In this document: piece by piece, positions 17,866 through 26,250 of the stretch
How the letters are laid out: every line of letters starts with the position of its first letter
How positions within the stretch are numbered: position 1 is the stretch's first letter
Source: Comamonadaceae bacterium
GTDB lineage: Bacteria; Pseudomonadota; Gammaproteobacteria; Burkholderiales; Burkholderiaceae_C
DNA length: 64,000 nucleotides
Reading direction: 5' to 3'
NCBI GenBank assembly: GCA_947378785.1
Contig: CANCLK010000001.1
Location: forward strand, 61,490-125,489
Notes under the pieces: model-generated
What the model was told of the DNA's origin: nothing
Seen by the model: only the letters and a program-made list of their open reading frames with translations
Databases searched by the model: none
Translations under genes and position numbers: made by a program

Positions 17866-18123
17866 TGTTGGCCGGTATCCGGGCTGACGAAGCTACCTTC
17901 ATCGCCTTCCCATGCGCTTGTTCAAGGCGCTCAGTGGCTAGTGATGAAAGCGGAATACAGTTCCAAGCTGGAAGGCTCAAAACGCATTCGTTCGTTTTAC
18001 CGTTGCGGGGGCAGCGCAGGTTAAAAGACGCGGCGCCAGCACACCTTGACGGTGAGCGTGGCCTCGGCTCCCTCCTGCTTCCCGTTGAACTGCGGCATGT
18101 GAACCACACCGCGAGCACCAACA
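17866..18123 (-). promoter_or_regulatory. cobalamin riboswitch
   Basis: The leader upstream of btuB on the minus strand contains the conserved cobalamin riboswitch core: CTGCCCCCGCAACGGTAA, then a GCCACTG B12 box (forward CAGTGGC at 17934-17940), then GTCAGCCCGGATACCGGCC before the closing strand. The terminal P1 helix can form from TGTTGG (18118-18123) with CCAACA (17866-17871). Between it and btuB, a hairpin CACTGGC/GCCGGTG near 17810-17830 could be the expression platform. Binding of adenosyl- or other cobalamin would shut off the btu operon. The 3' boundary is well defined; the 5' end is approximate. Confidence 0.92.
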
Positions 18124-18174
18124 GCGAACATTCTAAGTGCCGAAAGTTCCTGAAACCCTACAATCCAGCCTGCT

Positions 18175-18417
18175 ATGGCCGACACCCCCCAAATCGAACA
18201 GCTGGTTGAACGCGTTGAGCGGCTGTTGCTGCGCTATGACGAATTACAGCGCACCAACGAACTACTCAGCCAGCATGTGAACGCTCTCACGCATGAGCGC
18301 GACTCGCTGAAGTCACGCCTGAGTGCAGCACGTGCCCGTGTAGACGGCCTGCTAGATCGCCTACCGAAGTCGGAAGTCAACGGGTCTTCAGGCTCGGCCA
18401 CGGAGAACCCATCATGA
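18175..18417 (+). CDS. small coiled-coil protein (ZapB-like, TIGR02449 type)
   Basis: 80-residue, almost entirely coiled-coil protein (heptads from EQLVERVERLLLRYDEL to about residue 63, then a short polar tail). Such a gene immediately before zapA is conserved in beta- and gammaproteobacteria, and by analogy with ZapB may help bundle the division ring. Its stop overlaps the zapA start by 4 bp (ATGA). Confidence 0.85.
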   Translation: MADTPQIEQLVERVERLLLRYDELQRTNELLSQHVNALTHERDSLKSRLSAARARVDGLLDRLPKSEVNGSSGSATENPS

Positions 18418-18728
18418 AGCAGCTTGAAGTACAGATCATGGGCCAAAGCTATTTGCTGGGTTGTCCCGACGACGGTGACGCGCGTCTGCTGAAAGCCGTC
18501 GACAAAGTCGACATCGCCATGTGCAAGATCCGCGACGCTGGCAAGATCAAGGCGCGCGACCGGATTGCGGTGCTGGCAGCCTTGAACCTGGCCTTTGAAT
18601 TGTCTGACCGTCCTGCGCCCGTGTTGCGTCCAACCGGCGCGGCCAATGATTCCCCAGACGATGCCCAAATCGGCTCACTGCTGAGCCGCCTTGACGCGGC
18701 ACTCGGCGTTGACGGCCGGCTGCTGTAA
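18414..18728 (+). CDS. zapA: cell division protein ZapA
   Basis: FtsZ-ring-associated protein that cross-links FtsZ filaments. 104 residues; the N-terminal beta-hairpin QLEVQIMGQSYLLGCP is followed by a long helix with KIKARDRIAVLAALNLA near residue 45, both diagnostic of ZapA. It is translationally coupled to the small coiled-coil gene, and the 6S RNA gene follows about 60 bp downstream, the usual order in proteobacteria. Confidence 0.94.
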   Translation: MKQLEVQIMGQSYLLGCPDDGDARLLKAVDKVDIAMCKIRDAGKIKARDRIAVLAALNLAFELSDRPAPVLRPTGAANDSPDDAQIGSLLSRLDAALGVDGRLL

Positions 18729-18787
18729 CGCCATTCAAATTAACACTTCAGCGACTCGCGTGAACCAGATCACACCTACAATCTGTC

Positions 18788-18962
18788 CGTCTGCGTTACT
18801 TGCTGGGTTTTATACTTCCTTGTACCAATGCTTTTTAAGCACGGGCTTGGTAAATTTTCAGGTAGGTGTGATCGTCTCGCGTTAGACGGCCCCGAAGCTT
18901 GAATGCCCTCGCCCACCTGAACCCTGGTTCAGGATGACGATCCAGCCGTTTCGCAGACACCT
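18788..18962 (+). ncRNA. ssrS: 6S RNA
   Basis: Regulatory RNA that binds sigma-70 RNA polymerase in stationary phase. The ends pair perfectly (GTCTGCG at 18789-18795 with CGCAGAC at 18952-18958). The 3' arm carries the diagnostic hairpin CACCTGAACCCTGGTTCAGG (18914-18933), close to the E. coli 6S sequence. A TACAAT -10 box at 18777-18782 places the start near 18788, and a T-run follows the 3' end. The length of about 175 nt and the position after zapA match known ssrS genes. Confidence 0.87.
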
Positions 18963-18979
18963 TTTTTTCTTTGGATCCG

Positions 18980-19780
18980 ATGCTTCTCGAACCCCAACTG
19001 ATCGCCGAACTTCTAGTCATTGGCCTGTGCACCGGATTTTTAGCCGGCTTACTGGGCATCGGAGGCGGCATGATCATGGTGCCGTTCCTGACCTTCATCC
19101 TCACGGCCAAAGGTTTTCCGGCTGACTACACCGTGAAAATGGCCGTTGCGACTTCTCTGGCCACCATTTGCTTGACTTCTTTGTCATCGGTGCGGGCGCA
19201 CCACAAGCGCGGAGCCGTCTTGTGGCCGATCGTGCGACTTCTGGCACCCGGCATTGTGTTGGGTTCCATCGTCGGGGCACAATTTGCCGCTGCTTTACCA
19301 GGCAAATTACTTGGAATTTTCTTTGCGATCTTTGTGGCATTTTCTGCCACGCAAATGTTCATTGACCGCAAACCCAAGCCAAGCCGTACCTTGCCTGGCA
19401 GTCTCGGCACCTTCAGCATGGGCTGGGCGATAGGGATGTTGTCTTCCTTGGTGGGTGCTGGTGGCGCCTTTATCTCAGTGCCCTTCATGACCTGGTGCAA
19501 CGTCAAAATTCATGACGCGGTAGGCACATCCTCTGCACTCGGCTTCCCGATTGCATTGGCTGGCACGCTTGGCTACATCTGGGCTGGTCAAAACATGCCA
19601 GAGATGCCGCCGGGTTCATTCGGTTATCTTTACCTGCCAGGTCTTGTCATCATCTCGATCGCCAGCATCTGCACCGCTCCACTGGGCGCACGCACCGCTC
19701 ACCGCATGGACATCCGACCGCTGAAGAAGGTGTTCGCATCGATCCTCTACGTTCTGGCGGTGTACTTTCTGTTCCGCTGA
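18980..19780 (+). CDS. TauE/SafE-family sulfite exporter-like permease
   Basis: Integral membrane protein of the TauE/SafE family, exporting sulfite, sulfoacetate or other anions; the substrate is not defined here. 266 residues from the ATG at 18980, with about eight transmembrane helices and the two internally repeated motifs GLLGIGGGMIMVP (near residue 25) and SSLVGAGGAFISVP (near residue 155). A TTG 9 bp upstream is a less likely start. It begins 18 bp after the 6S RNA and probably has its own promoter or reads through. Confidence 0.92.
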   Translation: MLLEPQLIAELLVIGLCTGFLAGLLGIGGGMIMVPFLTFILTAKGFPADYTVKMAVATSLATICLTSLSSVRAHHKRGAVLWPIVRLLAPGIVLGSIVGAQFAAALPGKLLGIFFAIFVAFSATQMFIDRKPKPSRTLPGSLGTFSMGWAIGMLSSLVGAGGAFISVPFMTWCNVKIHDAVGTSSALGFPIALAGTLGYIWAGQNMPEMPPGSFGYLYLPGLVIISIASICTAPLGARTAHRMDIRPLKKVFASILYVLAVYFLFR

Positions 19781-19795
19781 AGCGCTAAATCAGAT

Positions 19796-20923
19796 TCACC
19801 GGCTCAATGATTTTTCGATGGCCGCGACAAAGTCAGACTGCGTGATGATGCCAACCAAAGCCTGATTCGCGTCAATAACTGGCAAGTGGTGATGTCCCTG
19901 ACTGTGGAAAACATCGACCAGATCCATGACGTTTCTACTCTCGCTGATGACCCGAACCTTTTTAGTCATGATTTGACCGACCGTGTCAGGATTCGTCGCC
20001 AGGGTATTCCCAATACCTTTGAGGCCACTTCGCACAACGCCTTTTACGAGCTGGCTAAAGTTGTTGTGCAAATCGATGTCCGCGTGTTTTAAAAAATCTT
20101 CAAGCGTCACGATGCCCACCACCCGGCGGTTCCGATCGATCACAGGCAACGCTTTGATATGGTTGTCGCGCAACGTTTTCCAGGCGGTGTCTAGGCCGGT
20201 GCTGACATCAAGGCAACGAACTTCAGGGGTCATGATTTCGGAGCACTTAATACCCTCCAGCTTATTTTCATAAGCATTCATTTCAACCTGCCCTATTAAT
20301 TCCGCCAAATCAGATCTATTAATATCAATAACTTGGTTATAGCGAGATAAAACAGCATCTATATCTCTAGATTTATTAGTAAAATTTTCATCCTTAACAC
20401 CATACGGGGCCGGAAAATTAGGATATTTTTTCCCCGTTGCATTGTTATATATAAAACCAGCCGTTATCAATAATAATGAATCCGTGAGAACAGGAAAAAA
20501 GGCATATTCAAAGTTTCCGATTGAGCCCAGGGCCGTGATCATTGCAACCGCTGCGGCTGGTGGATGTAAACATCGCAGCACAAACATGCCCAAGATTGAC
20601 AGTCCGACAGCAACAGGCGCGGACATCATCGGGTTGCCCAGTAAATTCACGCAGGCAATGCCAATCACGGCAGAAATGCCATTGCCGCCAAACACGGCCC
20701 AAGGTTGTGCCATCGGGCTAGAAGGCAGCACGAATACGAGCAAGGCACTGGCGCCTAGAGACGCCATGGCCCAGTCCCTCGCACCCATCCATCCGCCCAG
20801 ATAGCGACTGACAAGCATCGTGAAAAGCACGCCAACAACAGCACCACCTGCCGCGCGGAACCGTTCCTGTTGAGAGACGTTGGTCTGGTCCTGTCCGAAA
20901 TACGGAAAAAGCGTTTTTTTCAT
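19796..20923 (-). CDS. HPP family membrane protein with two CBS domains
   Basis: 375 residues. The N-terminal half is an HPP domain with about five transmembrane helices and the name-giving HPPAAAVAMITALGS near residue 125; related plant and cyanobacterial HPP proteins transport nitrite across membranes. The C-terminal half has two CBS motifs (near residues 232-290 and 320-375, each ending like VGIVTLEDF and VGIITQSDF), which usually sense adenine nucleotides. The segment coding residues about 150-215, joining the halves, is markedly more AT-rich than its surroundings. Start ATG at 20923. Convergent with the TauE-like gene. Confidence 0.9.
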   Translation of the reverse strand: MKKTLFPYFGQDQTNVSQQERFRAAGGAVVGVLFTMLVSRYLGGWMGARDWAMASLGASALLVFVLPSSPMAQPWAVFGGNGISAVIGIACVNLLGNPMMSAPVAVGLSILGMFVLRCLHPPAAAVAMITALGSIGNFEYAFFPVLTDSLLLITAGFIYNNATGKKYPNFPAPYGVKDENFTNKSRDIDAVLSRYNQVIDINRSDLAELIGQVEMNAYENKLEGIKCSEIMTPEVRCLDVSTGLDTAWKTLRDNHIKALPVIDRNRRVVGIVTLEDFLKHADIDLHNNFSQLVKGVVRSGLKGIGNTLATNPDTVGQIMTKKVRVISESRNVMDLVDVFHSQGHHHLPVIDANQALVGIITQSDFVAAIEKSLSR

Positions 20924-21034
20924 AGCCTTTGATGTTAGGCCATGCAAAGCATCCCGTGACGTTGCGAGGCCGAATCACACAAAGACTAAGTGAAAACCCT
21001 GTACGTAATTTCCACTGATGCCAGAAACAGATTC

Positions 21035-21077
21035 TTGACTCAAGTCAACGAGATAGTGAGCCTGCATTTTTTAAAAT
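21035..21077 (+). promoter_or_regulatory. FNR-like operator and predicted oxlT promoter
   Basis: TTGACTCAAGTCAA (21035-21048) is a palindrome of the TTGA-N6-TCAA type read by Crp/Fnr proteins. A -10-like TAAAAT at 21072-21077 lies 33 bp from its centre, the geometry of an activator site near -42. It is 168 bp upstream of oxlT in an otherwise AT-rich gap (20948-21216) without a gene. Confidence 0.6.
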
Positions 21078-21216
21078 GACAGAGTTAATTTAAATTCAAT
21101 ATTCTTCGCGCTCACCACAACCCCACGAAGAATAAAGTATTAAATTTATAAAATAAATGCACGCAACTCAAGCTGCAAAAAAATTAATGACTCATTTAGG
21201 TTAAAGAAAATATTTT

Positions 21217-22509
21217 ATGGCAACAGTAATGAATTCAGTCAAGCCGAGTGGAACGATCGTTTCCAATCGATGGTTTCAACTGGTGATGGGCATCATCTGC
21301 ATGGCAATGATTGCCAATTTACAGTACGGCTGGACCCTCTTCGTCAACCCCATCGCAGACAAATACGGCTGGAGCAAAGCAGCCATCCAAGTGGCCTTCA
21401 CCATCTTCATTCTGACTGAGACATGGTTGGTCCCCGTAGAAGGTTGGGCCGTCGACAAGTTTGGGCCTCGGCCTGTGGTGTTGTTTGGTGGTCTTCTCTG
21501 CGGCATTGGCTGGATCTTGAACTCCTACGCCGACTCCCTGACCCTGCTTTACATCGCTGCAGCAATCAGTGGCATTGGCGCAGGTGCGGTTTACGGCACC
21601 TGCGTTGGCTCAGCGCTCAAGTGGTTCCCGGATCGTCGTGGCTTGGCCGCTGGCCTGACCGCGGCTGGATTTGGTGCGGGATCAGCCGCAACAATCATCC
21701 CTATCTCGTTCATGATTCAAAACAGTGGCTACGAACAAACCTTTCTGTACTTCGGTATCGGCCAAGGTGCCATCGTCATGATCCTCGCCATGATGATGTT
21801 GCGCCCGCCCGCGCACATTGCAGGTTCCGTAGCCAAACAGACCAAGGTGCAGCAGTCGAAGGTCGACTTTAGCCCGACCCAAATTGTCACTAAACCCGTG
21901 TTTTGGGTGATGTACATCATGTTCGTTTTGGTGGCCGCAGGCGGCTTGATGGCCACAGCTCAAATGGGGCCGATTGCCAAAGACTTCAAAATCGATGGCG
22001 TGACCTTTAACGTAATGGGCATGATCTTGCCTGCGCTGACTTTTGCACTGGCCATCGACCGCGTACTCAATGGTCTGACACGTCCTTTCTTTGGCTGGGT
22101 GTCTGACCAAATCGGGCGCGAAAAAACGATGTTCATCGCCTTTGCGCTTGAATCCGTGGGCATCTTGGCGCTGTACTACTGGGGTCGTGATCCGATCATG
22201 TTTGTGATTTTGACAGGCATCGTCTTTTTTGCTTGGGGTGAAATCTACAGCTTGTTCCCTGCCACCTGCGCCGACACGTTTGGCACCAAGAATGCGGCGG
22301 GTAACGCCGGCCTGCTGTACACGGCCAAAGGCACGGCATCCATTTTTGTTCCCATCTCTAGCGTCCTGATGGCGATGACCGGTACTTGGGAAGCCGTGTT
22401 CTTTGTCGGCTGCGCCATGAACGCGATCGCCGCTTACATGGCGTGGTTTGTCCTCAAACCAATGCGCAAGAAGTTCATGGATCAGGTTGCGCTCGGGGAA
22501 TCCAAATAA
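21217..22509 (+). CDS. oxlT: OxlT-like MFS oxalate:formate antiporter
   Basis: Twelve-helix major facilitator superfamily protein of 430 residues, matching the oxalate/formate antiporter family that imports oxalate in exchange for formate. Typical segments are MIANLQYGWTLFVNPI near residue 31, VYGTCVGSALKWFPDRRGLA near 128, and ATCADTFGTKNAAGNAGLL near 350. The two basic residues expected to bind oxalate are present as Arg289 (LTRPFFGW) and Lys371 (YTAKGT), spaced almost as Arg272/Lys355 in Oxalobacter OxlT. It is alone on its transcript, bounded by an FNR-like site and a strong terminator, and feeds the oxc/frc genes 5 kb downstream. Confidence 0.9.
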   Translation: MATVMNSVKPSGTIVSNRWFQLVMGIICMAMIANLQYGWTLFVNPIADKYGWSKAAIQVAFTIFILTETWLVPVEGWAVDKFGPRPVVLFGGLLCGIGWILNSYADSLTLLYIAAAISGIGAGAVYGTCVGSALKWFPDRRGLAAGLTAAGFGAGSAATIIPISFMIQNSGYEQTFLYFGIGQGAIVMILAMMMLRPPAHIAGSVAKQTKVQQSKVDFSPTQIVTKPVFWVMYIMFVLVAAGGLMATAQMGPIAKDFKIDGVTFNVMGMILPALTFALAIDRVLNGLTRPFFGWVSDQIGREKTMFIAFALESVGILALYYWGRDPIMFVILTGIVFFAWGEIYSLFPATCADTFGTKNAAGNAGLLYTAKGTASIFVPISSVLMAMTGTWEAVFFVGCAMNAIAAYMAWFVLKPMRKKFMDQVALGESK

Positions 22510-22548
22510 GCAAATAACGGAGGCTCGCTGACCGCGAGTCAGCCTTCT

Positions 22549-22588
22549 AAAAGCCCCTGATGCCGTGTTCGGCATCAGGGGCTTTTTT
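22549..22588 (+). terminator. strong rho-independent terminator
   Basis: Near-perfect stem AAAAGCCCCTGATGCC/GGCATCAGGGGCTTTTTT with a 6-base loop, preceded by a smaller GGCT...AGCC hairpin (22521-22544). It ends the oxlT transcript and isolates it from tctC. Confidence 0.93.
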
Positions 22589-22726
22589 ACGACCCGATGA
22601 AGGATGCTCAAACGTTTAAAAATGTTCATCTCTTCAACTTGCAGAGGGCCATAGGTTGGCGAAACACATAAATTTGATAAATTCCCACCCGTGTTAACCC
22701 TCGCAATAATCAAAAGAAGTACAAAG

Positions 22727-22740
22727 TTGACTGGAGTCAA
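22727..22740 (+). promoter_or_regulatory. FNR-like operator upstream of tctC
   Basis: TTGACTGGAGTCAA, identical in both half-sites to the element upstream of oxlT and differing only in the two central bases. Its centre is 131 bp before the tctC start. No convincing -10 hexamer is visible 32-34 bp downstream, so promoter geometry is uncertain. The rest of the 22590-22864 gap shows no gene. Confidence 0.6.
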
Positions 22741-22864
22741 GAATTCTTGAACAGCTCTTGGTGGGACTAGCGAAAAACGCTAACATCCAACAAAAAGAAA
22801 GCCTTAAAAAGGTAGGTATTTTTGTAGATCACGTCGACATGACGAACTAACAGGAGACAACGAG

Positions 22865-23890
22865 ATGAACAGCAAATTTTTAAAAATCAGGAATGAGTTG
22901 GCTGCAGGCGTGACCATCGCCATGTCAGCCATGGCCCTGCTAACCGCGCCAGCGCATGCAGCCTGGGAGCCGACCAAGCCTGTGGAGTTCGTGGTGCCCG
23001 CTGGCACGGGTGGTGGCGCAGACCAAATGGCCCGCCTGATTCAAGGCATCGTCATCAAACACAACCTGATGAAACAGCCGCTCATCGTCGTCAACAAGTC
23101 AGGCGGCGCCGGTGCTGAAGGCTTTTTGGAAATTAAAGGTGCCAAAGGCGATCCACACAAAATTGTGATCACCTTGTCCAACCTGTTCACCACGCCAATG
23201 GCCACCGGTGTACCGTTCAATTGGAAAGACATGACCCCGGTTGCCATGATGGCGCTCGATCAATTTGTGCTGTGGGTCAACGCTGAAACGCCTTACAAAA
23301 ATGCCAAAGAGTATGTGGCTGCGGTCAAGGCTGCAGGCCCACTGAAAATGAAAATGGGCGGGACCGGCTCCAAGCAGGAAGATCAGATCATCACGGTCGG
23401 CCTAGAGAAAGCCACCGGTACCAAATTCATTTACATCCCATTCAAAGGGGGTGGTGAAGTGGCCGTTCAGCTGGTCGGCAAACACGTTGACTCAAGCGTG
23501 AACAATCCGGTCGAGGCCGTTGCTCAATGGCGTGCCGGCAAGTTGCGTGCGCTGTGTGTGTTTGACGACAAACGCATGACCTACAAAGCCAAGATCACCG
23601 ACACCCAAGCTTGGAGTGATATCCCAACTTGCAAGGAATCCGGGATCCCCATGGACTCCCAGATGCTGCGCGGCATTTTCATGCCCGCAGGTGTCACGGC
23701 TGACCAGAAAGCCTTTTATGTCAACTTGATCCAGAAGATTCGGGCGACCCCTGAATGGATTGACTTCATGGAAAAAGGCGCCTTCAACCAGACCTACATG
23801 GCAGGTGCAGACTTTGAAAAGTGGGTCGCCTCAGCAGAAACTATCCATCACGGCCTGATGCAAGAAGCTGGCTTCTTGGCTAAAAAATAA
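22865..23890 (+). CDS. tctC: TTT solute-binding protein (TctC)
   Basis: Periplasmic receptor of a complete tripartite tricarboxylate transporter. 341 residues, signal peptide ending APAHA near residue 32, then EPTKPVEFVVPAGTGGGADQ and IVVNKSGGAGAEGF, with YIPFKGGGEVAVQLVGKHV near residue 195. AGGAGA 6-8 bases before the ATG supports the start. It is first in tctC-tctB-tctA, the only TctC in this window with its membrane partners, and it sits inside the oxalate cluster behind an FNR-like site. The ligand is therefore likely oxalate or a related small acid; this is inference. Confidence 0.92.
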   Translation: MNSKFLKIRNELAAGVTIAMSAMALLTAPAHAAWEPTKPVEFVVPAGTGGGADQMARLIQGIVIKHNLMKQPLIVVNKSGGAGAEGFLEIKGAKGDPHKIVITLSNLFTTPMATGVPFNWKDMTPVAMMALDQFVLWVNAETPYKNAKEYVAAVKAAGPLKMKMGGTGSKQEDQIITVGLEKATGTKFIYIPFKGGGEVAVQLVGKHVDSSVNNPVEAVAQWRAGKLRALCVFDDKRMTYKAKITDTQAWSDIPTCKESGIPMDSQMLRGIFMPAGVTADQKAFYVNLIQKIRATPEWIDFMEKGAFNQTYMAGADFEKWVASAETIHHGLMQEAGFLAKK

Positions 23891-23911
23891 ATAATTACCG
23901 GAGTACTCCCA

Positions 23912-24442
23912 ATGGCATCAAGTGATACCCAAGCCCATGAAAGTGGCGAAGTGAAAGGCCCAGCCACCTACGTGGTGGAGGCCGTGGTTGCCTGCGTCGT
24001 CATGCTGCTGGGAGTCGTCGTTATTTATGGCAGCCGTGAATTGGGTGCGGGATGGACCAGCGATGGCCCGGGCTCAGGCTACTTCCCGTTTTACATCGGG
24101 CTGATCATGACCATTGCCGGTGCCGGTATTTTTTACCAAGCCTTGTTCAGCAAGAAAGGTAAAAACACCGACGTTTTTGTCGATGGCGAGCAGATCAAGC
24201 GCGTTCTTTCGGTGCTCGTTCCGGCTGGCGTTTACGTCTTTGCCGTTGAATTCATCGGTCTGTACATCGCTTCATTTATCTACATCGCCTTGTTCATGGT
24301 GATCCTCGGAAAGTTCTCATGGGTCAAAAGTGTGATCGCTGCTTTCTGTGTCAATGCACTGTTTTTCATGATGTTTGAGGTCTGGTTCAAAGTGCCCCTC
24401 TACAAAGGCCAGTTCGACTTGCTGAGTTCCCTCGGCTACTAA
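23912..24442 (+). CDS. tctB: TTT small membrane subunit (TctB)
   Basis: 176-residue small permease subunit with four predicted transmembrane helices: residues near 25-45 (VVACVVMLLGVVVIYGSREL), 60-80, 105-130 and 135-150. The GPGSGYFPFYIG segment after the first helix is characteristic of TctB. It begins 21 bp after tctC and is co-transcribed with tctA, with which it forms the membrane complex. Confidence 0.92.
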   Translation: MASSDTQAHESGEVKGPATYVVEAVVACVVMLLGVVVIYGSRELGAGWTSDGPGSGYFPFYIGLIMTIAGAGIFYQALFSKKGKNTDVFVDGEQIKRVLSVLVPAGVYVFAVEFIGLYIASFIYIALFMVILGKFSWVKSVIAAFCVNALFFMMFEVWFKVPLYKGQFDLLSSLGY

Positions 24443-24518
24443 ATTTTTCGTCATGTAGACGGCTGGCCCACTGCGCATTGATTGCAGCAGTCAATTTGAT
24501 CTCTCGGAGTTTTTGATA

Positions 24519-26048
24519 ATGGATGAACTTAACTCGCTATTCCAAGGGTTCGCGGTCGTACTGACCCCGATGAACACGCTCTTGATGGTTGTCGGCATTG
24601 TCTTAGGCGTGCTGATCGGCGTGCTGCCAGGACTAGGGGGCGCCAATGGCGTCGCCATTTTGCTGCCACTGACCTTCACGATGACACCGACTTCGGCCAT
24701 CATCATGTTGTCCTGCATTTACTGGGGCGCCTTGTTTGGTGGCGCGATCACGTCGATTTTGTTCAACATACCTGGCGAGCCGTGGTCTGTTGCGACAACT
24801 TTTGACGGCTACCCGATGGCACAACAAGGCCGAGCAGGCGAGGCGCTGACAGCAGCCTTCACCTCCTCCTTCGTTGGCGCCTTTGTGGCGGTGGTGATGA
24901 TCACCTTCATGGCACCGCTGGTGGCCAAGTTTGCGCTGAAATTCGGTCCTCCCGAATTCTTCGCCGTCTACCTGCTGACATTCTGTAGCTTCGTCGGCAT
25001 GGGCAAGGGTTCTCCATTCAAAATTCTGGCGTCAATGACGATCGGTTTTGCGCTTGCTTCGGTTGGCATGGACACGGTCACAGGTCAGTTGCGCCTGACC
25101 TTTGGCTGGCTCGAACTGATGCGCGGTTTCGACTTCCTGATCGCCGTGATTGGCTTGTTCGGCATTGGCGAGATTTTGCTGTCAATGGAAGAAGGTCTGG
25201 CCTTCTCCGGCAAACACGCCAAGATCGACTCAAAGATCGTGCTTGAGACATGGAAAAAGTTGCCTAAATATTGGATGACATCGATCAGAAGTTCGCTGGT
25301 CGGCATTTGGATGGGCATCACCCCTGGCGGTGCAACACCAGCGTCGTTCATGAGCTACGGCTTGGCCAAGAAGATGTCCAAGACCGGCAACAAATTCGGC
25401 ACCGGCGAACTCGAAGGCGTGATTGCCCCAGAAACGGCCGCACACGCCGCAGGCACCAGCGCCTTGCTGCCTATGCTGGCGCTCGGAATTCCGGGTTCAC
25501 CGACCGCAGCAGTTCTGCTGGGCGGCTTGCTGATCTGGGGTCTGCAACCTGGCCCGCTGCTGTTCGTTGAACAAAAAGACTTTGTCTGGGGTTTGATCGC
25601 CAGCATGTACTTGGGTAATCTGGTCGGTTTGATCGTGGTGCTCACGACGGTGCCTCTATTCGCCTCGATTCTTCGCATTCCATTTTCGATCATTGCACCG
25701 GTCATCATCGTGATCTGTGCGATCGGCGCCTACACCGTCCACAACGCGATGTTGGACATCTGGTTCATGCTGCTGTTCGGCGTGGTCGGCTACCTGTTCA
25801 AAAAACTCGACTACCCACTGGCACCGCTGGTGCTGGCGCTGGTGTTGGGCGACAAAGCAGAAGATGCGTTCCGCCAGTCGATGCTGATTTCGCAGGGCGA
25901 AGTCGGCGTTATGTTCTCCAACTACTTGGTGGGCAGCATCACTTCGCTAGCTTTGATCTTGCTGTTCTGGCCGCTGATTTCTAAGGTGCTGGCGAAGATT
26001 CGTCCACCGAAGAAAGATGAATTTGAGGCCGATCGCCCAATCGAGTGA
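24519..26048 (+). CDS. tctA: TTT large membrane subunit (TctA)
   Basis: 509-residue, roughly twelve-helix transport subunit using an ion gradient. It carries the two inverted family motifs GVLPGLGGANGVAILLPLTF near residue 35 and LALGIPGSPTAAVLLGGL near residue 320. The ATG at 24519 has GGAG about ten bases upstream; a TTG two codons earlier is also possible. It completes the TctCBA system; transcription ends at the hairpin at 26222-26250. Confidence 0.94.
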   Translation: MDELNSLFQGFAVVLTPMNTLLMVVGIVLGVLIGVLPGLGGANGVAILLPLTFTMTPTSAIIMLSCIYWGALFGGAITSILFNIPGEPWSVATTFDGYPMAQQGRAGEALTAAFTSSFVGAFVAVVMITFMAPLVAKFALKFGPPEFFAVYLLTFCSFVGMGKGSPFKILASMTIGFALASVGMDTVTGQLRLTFGWLELMRGFDFLIAVIGLFGIGEILLSMEEGLAFSGKHAKIDSKIVLETWKKLPKYWMTSIRSSLVGIWMGITPGGATPASFMSYGLAKKMSKTGNKFGTGELEGVIAPETAAHAAGTSALLPMLALGIPGSPTAAVLLGGLLIWGLQPGPLLFVEQKDFVWGLIASMYLGNLVGLIVVLTTVPLFASILRIPFSIIAPVIIVICAIGAYTVHNAMLDIWFMLLFGVVGYLFKKLDYPLAPLVLALVLGDKAEDAFRQSMLISQGEVGVMFSNYLVGSITSLALILLFWPLISKVLAKIRPPKKDEFEADRPIE

Positions 26049-26083
26049 TGGGGAAGAAAATTCATCGCACGATTGCCATGACA

Positions 26084-26197
26084 TGGACTGCCGCGCTGCG
26101 CTCGCAGTGACAAAACCTCGTCATGGCGAGACAAGCGCGGCCATCCATCTTTGAGGCACGCTGTGATGTTGGACTGCCGCGCTTCGCTCGCAGTGAC
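26084..26197. repeat. REP-like inverted repeat cluster
   Basis: Three copies of a 28-bp GC-rich element follow tctA: TGGACTGCCGCGCTGCGCTC... at 26084-26111, a near reverse complement (GTCATGGCGA...GGCCATCCA) at 26120-26147, and a direct copy at 26170-26197. The last two form an inverted pair around a 22-bp spacer. The same pair occurs after frc at 30095-30169. This resembles extragenic palindromic repeats of Burkholderiales. Confidence 0.8.
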
Positions 26198-26221
26198 GAA
26201 ATTTTTCGCTACGTACAGAAT

Positions 26222-26250
26222 CCACCTCGCGAAACGAGGTGGCTTTTTTT
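26222..26250 (+). terminator. rho-independent terminator after tctA
   Basis: Stem CCACCTCG/CGAGGTGG with a 5-base loop followed by seven or more T residues. The T-run overlaps the last codon and stop of the convergent regulator gene. Confidence 0.9.

Noticed and set aside
17627..18121. Open frame of 164 codons upstream of btuB on the minus strand
   Set aside because: It covers the cobalamin riboswitch and the btuB signal-peptide region in another frame; the RNA explains the conservation.
21035..21048. TTGACT as a sigma-70 -35 box
   Set aside because: No -10 hexamer sits 16-18 bp downstream, whereas the full palindrome and the TAAAAT 33 bp away fit a Crp/Fnr site better.
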